Positions 52,599-59,811 of a DNA stretch of 64,000 bases are shown here, piece after piece (within the stretch, counting starts at the first letter, position 1; every line of letters starts with the position of its first letter). The DNA lies in contig CACJXK010000003.1 of NCBI GenBank assembly GCA_902597335.1, positions 62,001 to 126,000 on the forward strand. The letters are read 5' to 3'. The notes beneath the pieces are model-generated. The model did not search any database, was not told where the DNA came from, and was given only the letters and a program-made list of their open reading frames with translations. Source of the stretch: an uncultured Pelagibacteraceae bacterium. Its GTDB lineage: Bacteria > Pseudomonadota > Alphaproteobacteria > Pelagibacterales > Pelagibacteraceae. The translations under genes were made by a program, and so were the position numbers.

Positions 52599-53521
52599 TC
52601 TTTTAATCCCATAATATTTTTAATTAAATTTTTAATTTCATTATCAGTAATTTTTTCAACAACATCCAATAAGAAACCATTTATTAAAAGTTCTTTTGCT
52701 TCTATATAATTTAGACCTCTAGACATTATATAAAAAATAGAGTCTTGATTTAAACTTCCAGAGGCAGATCCATGCGAACATTTTACATCATCTGCATAGA
52801 TTTCTAACTCAGGCTTTGCATTAAACTCAGCATTATCACTCAATAAGATTGCTTTACTTAATTGATATCCATCTGTTTTTTGTGCATTAGATTTAACAAA
52901 TATTTTTCCTTGATATGCTGACTTTGTATTTTCTCCCAAAACGCTTTTTATTAATTGATAACTTTTAGTATTCTCATTTAAATGGTTGATAGATGTTCTG
53001 ATTTCATGATTTTTGTTATTATCTAAATTGAATATACCATTTACAAATGCTGAAGAGTATTTGCCATTCAAATTGCAATTAATTTCATTTTTTATAAAAC
53101 TGGAACCTAATGATAAGATAAAATTTTCTGCAACACTGTTAGTATCTAGATTAATATTATTATATGAGTATTTAATATTATTATTTTCTTCTTTATCTAA
53201 TTTGTAATTCTTAAGAATTGCATCTTTTTCTAAATTAAAATTGTAAACAATATTGACAAAATTTTTCTCAGATTTATCGATTGAATAATCTATTATTTTA
53301 AGAGCCGAGTTAGGTTCTAAATTAAAGTCCAACCTGATATTAATATTTACAATGTCTCCCTCTATGTTTGATTGTTGAATTTCTATATCAATATTTAAAT
53401 CTTTTGCTCTAGATTGACAAATTTCTTCAAGATATTTATAGTCCTTGTTACCATATTGAGTTTGTTCTCTTTCACCTAATAGATTAAGATTGGGACCATT
53501 AATAATTATTATTTTAGTCAT
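52595..53521 (-). CDS. Chimeric ORF: N-terminus of AroQ fused to C-terminal part of SufD
   Basis: 308 residues in one open frame from the ATG at 53521. Residues 1 to about 58 are type II 3-dehydroquinate dehydratase: NGPNLNLLG (8-16), Arg18, catalytic Tyr23 (QYGN) and QQSNIEGDIV (49-58). The rest of that enzyme, with its substrate-binding Asn and catalytic His, is missing. From about residue 60 on it is SufD: KIIDYS, INHLNENTKSYQLIKSVL, GKIFVKSNAQKTDGYQ, KPELEIYADDVKCSHGSASG, FYIMSRGL. About 150 N-terminal SufD residues are missing. Junction near 53345. sufB and sufC are also missing upstream. A deletion or an assembly/amplification chimera; a working fusion is unlikely. Confidence 0.85.
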   Translation of the reverse strand: MTKIIIINGPNLNLLGEREQTQYGNKDYKYLEEICQSRAKDLNIDIEIQQSNIEGDIVNINIRLDFNLEPNSALKIIDYSIDKSEKNFVNIVYNFNLEKDAILKNYKLDKEENNNIKYSYNNINLDTNSVAENFILSLGSSFIKNEINCNLNGKYSSAFVNGIFNLDNNKNHEIRTSINHLNENTKSYQLIKSVLGENTKSAYQGKIFVKSNAQKTDGYQLSKAILLSDNAEFNAKPELEIYADDVKCSHGSASGSLNQDSIFYIMSRGLNYIEAKELLINGFLLDVVEKITDNEIKNLIKNIMGLKE

Positions 53522-53537
53522 TTGAACCTTATATTAT

Positions 53538-53756
53538 ATGAACAAAAAAAATAAAATAAAAATAGTTGTCAATGGTAAAGTTTTAACAGTTAATTTTAAA
53601 TTTTCTTTAAAAAATCTTATCGAAAAGTTAAAAACTCCAATTAATAAGATTGCAATAGAATTAAATGAAGAAATAGTTGATAAAAAAAAATTAAATAAAA
53701 TATTTTTAAAAAATAAAGATAAAATAGAAATTGTTCATTTTATTGGAGGAGGTTAA
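53538..53756 (+). CDS. thiS: Sulfur carrier protein ThiS
   Basis: 72 residues, beta-grasp ubiquitin-like, ending in the essential Gly-Gly (FIGGG). It carries thiocarboxylate sulfur for thiazole synthesis. It begins only 16 bp from the divergent AroQ-SufD start and overlaps thiG by one base (TAATG). Confidence 0.93.
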   Translation: MNKKNKIKIVVNGKVLTVNFKFSLKNLIEKLKTPINKIAIELNEEIVDKKKLNKIFLKNKDKIEIVHFIGGG

Positions 53757-54529
53757 TGAAATCAGATCTTTTAAAAATTGCAAACAAAAATTTTAAATCC
53801 AGATTAATAGTTGGCACAGGCAAATATAATAGTATGCTAGAATGTTCAAAAGCAATCAAAGTTTCTGGAGCTGAGATTGTCACAGTTGCTGTAAGAAGAG
53901 TAAATATTACTGATCGTTCCAAACCCTTATTAATGGATTATATTGATCCAAAAAAAATAATGTATCTGCCTAATACCGCAGGATGCTTTACATCGAATGA
54001 TGCTTTAAGGACATTAAGACTTGCAAGAGAAATAGGAGGATGGAAAATAGTTAAACTAGAAGTGTTAGGTGATAAAAAAAATTTATTTCCAGACATGATA
54101 GAAACTTTAAAATCTACTGAGATTTTGACAAAAGAAGGATTTAAAGTAATGGTTTATTGCAATGATGATCCACTAATGTGTAAAAGATTGGAGAATTCTG
54201 GTGCTTCAGCAGTTATGCCATTAGCAGCACCAATAGGATCAGGTCTAGGAATACAAAATGTAACAAATATAAAAATTTTGAGAAAACAAACAAAAGTACC
54301 TTTAATAATTGATGCAGGTATTGGTCAAGCATCGGATGCAGTTCAAGCAATGGAGCTAGGATGCGATGCAGTTTTAGTTAATACTGCAATTGCTAAGGCT
54401 AAAAATCCTTTACAAATGGCAGAGTCAATGAAATATGCGGTAATATCAGGAAGAAAGTCTTTTTTGTCAGGTAGAATAACCCCTAATCTTCAAGGAGCTC
54501 CTTCCACAACTAAAAAAGGGATTATTTAA
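53756..54529 (+). CDS. thiG: Thiazole synthase ThiG
   Basis: 257 residues, TIM barrel. LIVGTGKY, TVAVRR, LPNTAGC, the Schiff-base Lys100 (VKLEVLGD), MPLAAPIGSG and DAGIGQASDA all match ThiG. Forms the thiazole phosphate moiety of thiamine from DXP, ThiS-thiocarboxylate and dehydroglycine. GGAGG ribosome site lies inside the thiS end. Only the thiazole branch is seen in this window. Its stop codon is shared with the convergent RNase gene as TTAA. Confidence 0.95.
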   Translation: MKSDLLKIANKNFKSRLIVGTGKYNSMLECSKAIKVSGAEIVTVAVRRVNITDRSKPLLMDYIDPKKIMYLPNTAGCFTSNDALRTLRLAREIGGWKIVKLEVLGDKKNLFPDMIETLKSTEILTKEGFKVMVYCNDDPLMCKRLENSGASAVMPLAAPIGSGLGIQNVTNIKILRKQTKVPLIIDAGIGQASDAVQAMELGCDAVLVNTAIAKAKNPLQMAESMKYAVISGRKSFLSGRITPNLQGAPSTTKKGII

Positions 54530-56292
54530 ATCTTCTTCTTAAAAATTTTTTTTTTTTTAAATTTTTTTCTTTTAAAACTAGATTTTTTGTTATTTTTTAG
54601 TTCCAAGTTTTTATCAACTTTTTCCTCTGAAATTTTTTGTAAATTTTCAACTTTTTCAATTTTTTCTAGGGTTTTTTCTGATTTTGATTTAAATTCTATT
54701 GCATATTCTTGCAAACCTATTTTTTCACTAATATTTAAATTTATCTTGATTTTATTTTTTTTCTTAAAATAGTTTAGATCTTCAGAGAAATAATTTTCAA
54801 TAAAATTAAATATTTTTTCATTAATATTAACTTCTACAATTTTAGCATTAGTTTCAAATATTTTTATTTCTATAAGTTTAATAATTTTTAATGCCAAAGT
54901 TTCGTTGGTTAATTTAATTGACCATTTAATATTACTTTCCCTTAACCTTTGTCTTGACATTTCAAGCAACCCAAAATTACTTATTCTTCCGATTTGAATT
55001 CTCGCTCTGTCATTACGGCATCTCTCTTTCAATCTTCTTTCAACTTGTTTACGATTATTAAAATTTAGCATATCAATAAAATCTATAATTATTAATCCTG
55101 ATAGATCTCTAATCTTGATTTGTCTAGCTATCTCCTCAGCAGCTTCTAGATTAGTGTCTAATGCAGTGTTTTCCACATTTTTTTGTTTTATCGATTTACC
55201 GGAGTTAATATCTATTGAGATCAAAGCCTCTGTTGGATTTATGACAAGATAACCTCCAGAACTTAGTTTTACCTCTGTTTTAAAAATTTCAAAAAGTTTT
55301 TTTTCTATATTTTCCTTAAAAAACAATGGTATCTTTTCTCTAAATTTTTTTACTTTTTTTACCTGTTTTGGCATCATAAGCTTCATATAGTTTTTTGCTT
55401 TTTGATAACCTTCATTACCTTCGACTATTATATTTTGTGTTTCATCATCATACATATCTCTTATACTTCTCTTAATAATATCACTTTCTTGGTGAATTAA
55501 TGAGGGTGCAATAGAATTTAATGCATTATTTTTAATAGAGTTCCAACTTGAAATTAAATTTTTAAGGTCACCATCAATTTCGTTTTTAGTTTTGTTTGAT
55601 CCTGCTGTTCTAACAATTATTCCCATTTCTTTAGGTATCTCAATTTCATTTAATATTTTTCTTATTTTCTTTCTATCTCCTGGGTTAAATATTTTTCTTG
55701 ATATACCTCCACCCTTTGCCGTATTAGGCATTAAAACAATATATTTTCCTGCTATGCTTATAAATGTACTTAGTGCAGCTCCTTTAAATCCTCTCTCATC
55801 TTTTAAAACTTGAACTAATATTACTTGATTAGGCTTTATTACTTCTTGTATTTTATATCTTTTAGATGGAAATTTTTTTTCAACATTAATTTTTTCTTTT
55901 GACTCTTCTTCTAATTTCTCAACCGGATCATTTATTTTTATTTCCTCGTTTCCCTCTAAAATTTGATTTTCATTATCTTCACTCTCTTTAGATAGCTCTT
56001 CTCTTACTTTTTCCTCTTCTTCTTTTATTTTTTCTAAATCACTCTGAGGTAATTGGTAATAATCAGACTGGATATCGTTAAAAGATAAAAATCCATGTCT
56101 TTCTCTTCCAAAATCGACAAAAGCAGCTTGAAGTGAGGGCTCTATCCTACTTACTTTTCCTAAATAAATATTATTTTTTATTAAAGTATTGTTTACACTT
56201 TCATATTCGTAGTCTTCAATATGATTATCTTTTTTAAGTACAACTCTTGTTTCATTTGGATGCGATGCATCAATGTATAAATTTTTTGACAT
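54526..56292 (-). CDS. rne: Ribonuclease E/G without zinc-link
   Basis: 588 residues. An N-terminal S1 domain (YLGKVSRIEPSLQAAFVDFG, 43-62) is interrupted by an acidic, Glu-rich insert (about 86-145), then the 5'-sensor and DNase I-like catalytic core with Mg ligands Asp361 (SIDINSG) and Asp404 (IIDFIDM), followed by GRISNFGLLEMSRQRLRES. The CPxC zinc-link that should come next is absent; the chain runs on as NIKWSIKLTNETL, and only one Cys (425) is in the area. A Lys-rich tail ends the protein; no long degradosome scaffold. Could be called RNase G-like; the core nuclease call is firm. Confidence 0.9.
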   Translation of the reverse strand: MSKNLYIDASHPNETRVVLKKDNHIEDYEYESVNNTLIKNNIYLGKVSRIEPSLQAAFVDFGRERHGFLSFNDIQSDYYQLPQSDLEKIKEEEEKVREELSKESEDNENQILEGNEEIKINDPVEKLEEESKEKINVEKKFPSKRYKIQEVIKPNQVILVQVLKDERGFKGAALSTFISIAGKYIVLMPNTAKGGGISRKIFNPGDRKKIRKILNEIEIPKEMGIIVRTAGSNKTKNEIDGDLKNLISSWNSIKNNALNSIAPSLIHQESDIIKRSIRDMYDDETQNIIVEGNEGYQKAKNYMKLMMPKQVKKVKKFREKIPLFFKENIEKKLFEIFKTEVKLSSGGYLVINPTEALISIDINSGKSIKQKNVENTALDTNLEAAEEIARQIKIRDLSGLIIIDFIDMLNFNNRKQVERRLKERCRNDRARIQIGRISNFGLLEMSRQRLRESNIKWSIKLTNETLALKIIKLIEIKIFETNAKIVEVNINEKIFNFIENYFSEDLNYFKKKNKIKINLNISEKIGLQEYAIEFKSKSEKTLEKIEKVENLQKISEEKVDKNLELKNNKKSSFKRKKFKKKKIFKKKI

Positions 56293-56373
56293 AAATTTCG
56301 ATTATATTTCATTGGTTTATTTTTAAATTCTGTGCCTTAACTTTAACAAATTCAATCAATAATTTAAACTAAA

Positions 56374-58713
56374 ATGAGTAAATTAATTAAAAAACTTCTA
56401 ATTTTGTTTTCCTTATTCTCTTTGTTAGTTTTTATATCAATTTTTTCAATTCTTTGGTCATATTCAAATAAACTTCCAGATTATAAATTTTTGAAAAATT
56501 ATAAACCGCCAGTTTCAAGCAAAGTTTACTCTGGAGAAGGTATATTAATTAGTGATTTTTCTTCAGAAAAAAGAATATTTGTTCCATACCATGCAATTCC
56601 TAAAAAAATAATAAATTCATTTTTATCCTCTGAGGATAAAAATTTTTTTAAACATCCAGGTGTAGATGCAAAAGGTGTTTTAAGAGCCATTAAAAATAAT
56701 TTTTATAATCTAATTAGGTCTAATAGACTAGAGGGGGCATCTACAATTACCCAACAAGTAGCGAAAAATTTTCTTTTATCTAACGAGGTAAGTTTAGACA
56801 GAAAAATTAAGGAGGCTATTCTTGCATTTAGGATTGAGAGAGTTTTATCTAAGGAGAGAATATTAGAACTTTATTTAAATCAGATTTATTTGGGTGAAGG
56901 ATCTTATGGAATTGCATCAGCGAGCCTTAGATATTTTGACAAACCAATAGGTGAATTAAATTACGCAGAGTCTGCTTTGTTGGCCGCATTACCAAAAGCA
57001 CCAAGCAAGTATAACCCATACAAAAATAAAGAGTTGGCAACTTATAGAAGAAATTTGGTAATTAAAAATCTTTATGAAAATTCATATATTTCCAAAGAAG
57101 AGTTTAAAGAATTAATAAATACTAAAATTAACTTAAAAAAAAGAAAAAGAATATTTTTAGAAGACACAAGATATTTTGTAGAAGATATAAGAAAAAAAGT
57201 AATTGATGAGTATGGATATGATAAAATTTATAAAGAAGGCTTTAATATTAAAACTCCAATTAACTTAGAACTTCAAAATTTAGCCGCGTCATCATTAAGA
57301 AAAGGTTTATTAGACTATGATAAAAGAAAGGGTTGGCGTGGACCAATAACTAATCGTAATAATAAAAACTGGGAAGATGATTTAGAAAAATTTAGATTAG
57401 AAAAAACAATTGGATGGGAAATAGCAATTGTCAAAAGAATAGATAAATTTGAAACAGTAATCCAAACGTCAAATAAAGAAAATGGGATAATTAGTTTTGA
57501 AGATATCAATTGGACCAGAAAAAACTTTAATCAAATCTTTAAAATTAATGATTTAATTTATGTTAAAAAAATTTCTGATGGTGTATTTAGTTTAAAACAA
57601 TTACCCAATGTTAACGGTGGAATTGTTGTTATGGATCCCTACAGCGGTAGAGTCTTAGCAATGTCTGGAGGTTTTAGTTTTAAAAAAAGCGAATTTAATA
57701 GAGTCTCACAGGCAAAAAGGCAACCAGGATCAGCATTTAAACCATTTATATACGCTTTGGCTTTAGAAAATAATTATACACCATCCTCTTTAATACTGGA
57801 TGCTCCAATTGTTTTAAGTCAAGGAGAAGATTTAAAAATGTGGAAACCTGAAAATTATGGTAAAAAATTTTATGGTCTTTCTACATTAAGATCTGGCGTT
57901 GAAAAGTCTAGAAACTTGATGACTGTAAGGATTTCACAGGAATTGGGGATAGACAAAATTATCAACTTTTCAAAAAAATTAAATATTTACGAAAATCCTG
58001 ATGAATTATTGTCAGTATCTTTAGGATCTGCAGAAACAACTTTAATAAATATTACTAGTGCTTACTGTTCATTTGTAAATGGTGGTAAATTGGTTACCCC
58101 AATCATTATTGATAGAATTCAGGACAGTGAAGGAAACACAATTTTTAATAATGAAAAAAGATTTTGTGAAAACTGTGATAAAATTTCATTTGAAGGAAAT
58201 AATATACCAAAAATAAAAAGTAATTTTAAACAAATTTTCTCACCACAAACAGCTTATCAAATGACTTCTATATTAGAGGGTGCTATTCAAAGAGGTACTG
58301 GAAAACGCCTACGTGATTTAAATTTACAACTTGCTGGTAAAACAGGTACAACAAATAACAATACTGATACTTGGTTTATAGGATTTACATCTAATTTAGT
58401 AGTTGGAGTTTATGTAGGATATGACAATCCAAAAAGATTAGGAAAATATGAAACAGGCTCTAAAACAGCACTACCAATATTTAAAGATTTCATAAAAAAG
58501 GCAGCAAACAATTATGAGGCGAGACCTTTTAAAATTGCAAAAGGAATAAAAATGATGGTAATTGATGCAGAAACTGGAAAAAAAGCGGATTTTGGCTCAA
58601 AACAGACTATTATAGAGTCTTACAAAAAAGAAAAATTTGAAAATCAAATATTTATTAGTAATGATAATCGCAATTATAATAAATTTAAAAAAAATATTTT
58701 AAAATTTTATTAA
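56374..58713 (+). CDS. mrcA: Class A penicillin-binding protein 1A
   Basis: 779 residues. N-terminal membrane anchor (about 8-30), glycosyltransferase domain with catalytic Glu87 (SSEDKNFF), GASTITQQVAKN and ELYLNQIYLG, then transpeptidase domain with Ser453-x-x-Lys456 (GSAFKP), Ser-Arg-Asn at 512-514 and AGKTGTT near 655. Polymerises and cross-links peptidoglycan in the periplasm. Its stop codon overlaps the prfB start by one base (TAATG). Confidence 0.95.
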   Translation: MSKLIKKLLILFSLFSLLVFISIFSILWSYSNKLPDYKFLKNYKPPVSSKVYSGEGILISDFSSEKRIFVPYHAIPKKIINSFLSSEDKNFFKHPGVDAKGVLRAIKNNFYNLIRSNRLEGASTITQQVAKNFLLSNEVSLDRKIKEAILAFRIERVLSKERILELYLNQIYLGEGSYGIASASLRYFDKPIGELNYAESALLAALPKAPSKYNPYKNKELATYRRNLVIKNLYENSYISKEEFKELINTKINLKKRKRIFLEDTRYFVEDIRKKVIDEYGYDKIYKEGFNIKTPINLELQNLAASSLRKGLLDYDKRKGWRGPITNRNNKNWEDDLEKFRLEKTIGWEIAIVKRIDKFETVIQTSNKENGIISFEDINWTRKNFNQIFKINDLIYVKKISDGVFSLKQLPNVNGGIVVMDPYSGRVLAMSGGFSFKKSEFNRVSQAKRQPGSAFKPFIYALALENNYTPSSLILDAPIVLSQGEDLKMWKPENYGKKFYGLSTLRSGVEKSRNLMTVRISQELGIDKIINFSKKLNIYENPDELLSVSLGSAETTLINITSAYCSFVNGGKLVTPIIIDRIQDSEGNTIFNNEKRFCENCDKISFEGNNIPKIKSNFKQIFSPQTAYQMTSILEGAIQRGTGKRLRDLNLQLAGKTGTTNNNTDTWFIGFTSNLVVGVYVGYDNPKRLGKYETGSKTALPIFKDFIKKAANNYEARPFKIAKGIKMMVIDAETGKKADFGSKQTIIESYKKEKFENQIFISNDNRNYNKFKKNILKFY

Positions 58714-59811
58714 TGGAACAAGAAGTAGAAAAATTTAAATCTGAAGTAATCAAGATCAATCAAAGAATTAAGGAGTTTCTTTGAAACACAAAATCTCTTA
58801 TCAAAAAGAAATCAACTTAACACTTTAATAGAAGATCCAAAATTTTGGGATGATCGTAAAAAAGCTGAAAAAATATTAAAGGAAAAAAAAGGTTACGATA
58901 ATTTATTGGACACTCACAAACAATCAGAGAATGAGATTAGTGAGTTATATGATATTTTTCAACTAGCTAAAGAGGAAAACGACAAACAATTAATTCACGA
59001 AATTTTAGAAAAATTCATTAATTTAAAAAAAATTTTTAAAAAGTTAGAAATCAAATGTTTCCTTTCAAACGAAAACGATACATTAGATAGTTATTTAGAA
59101 TTTCATGCAGGCGCAGGTGGTACAGAAAGTCAAGATTGGGCTCAAATGCTCAGACGAATGTATATGAAGTGGGCCTCTGATCGAGGTCACAATGTAGAAT
59201 TAATTAGTGAGCACAAAGGCGATGAAGCGGGCATAAAATCCTCTGTTATAAAAATCTCAGGAGAATATATTTACGGTTTTTTAAAAACAGAATCTGGAAT
59301 ACATCGTTTAGTTAGAATTTCACCTTTCGACTCAGGCGCTAGAAGACACACAAGTTTTGCAAGTGTTTGGGTATACCCAGTTATTAATGAAGATATAGAT
59401 ATTGAAGTACTGGAAAAAGATTTACGAATTGATACTTATAGATCTAGTGGAGCAGGCGGACAACATGTCAATACAACAGATAGTGCAGTAAGAATTACAC
59501 ATTTGCCAAGTAAAATCGTTGTCCAATGTCAAAATGAGAGATCACAACACAAAAATAAAGAAACTTGTATGAATATGCTTAAAGCAAGGCTTTATGAATA
59601 TGAAATACAAAAAAGAAAAAAAGAAAGTGAGGATATTGAAAGTTCAAAGTCAGAAATAGGCTGGGGGCATCAAATAAGATCATATGTTTTGCACCCATAC
59701 AGAATGGTTAAAGATAACAGAACAAACTATGAAAATTCAAATCCAGATAAAGTATTAGATGGGGAAATTGATGAATTTTTAGAAAACTCTTTATATAAAT
59801 TAAATGCGTAG
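58713..59811 (+). CDS. prfB: Peptide chain release factor 2, with programmed +1 frameshift
   Basis: 365 residues when read as join(58713..58781, 58783..59811). The first 23 codons end at an in-frame TGA (58782-58784); shifting +1 at CTT-T joins the main frame, which otherwise has no good start (the open frame starts at a TTG at 58906). RF2 marks are exact: SPF codon-recognition tripeptide at about 203-205, GGQ at about 248-250 (SGAGGQHVNTTDSA), against 205-207 and 250-252 in E. coli. Recognises UGA and UAA. Overlaps the PBP gene by 1 bp and the AsmA-like gene by 8 bp. Confidence 0.95.
58770..58784 (+). promoter_or_regulatory. RF2 programmed frameshift element
   Basis: AAGGAG-TTT-CTT-TGA: an internal Shine-Dalgarno-like AAGGAG three bases before CTT and the in-frame stop TGA, the same layout as E. 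coli AGGGGG-TAT-CTT-TGA. The base after TGA is A, not the C found in E. coli. When RF2 is scarce, ribosomes slip to TTT and make full-length RF2. Confidence 0.92.

Noticed and set aside
52595..53521. Annotating this ORF simply as 3-dehydroquinate dehydratase or simply as SufD
   Set aside because: Only about 58 residues are AroQ and only the later part is SufD; either single label would hide the junction.
58782..58784. In-frame stop in prfB as a sequencing error or pseudogene
   Set aside because: The surrounding AAGGAG-TTT-CTT-TGA layout is the known RF2 autoregulatory frameshift, and the joined protein has the exact normal length.
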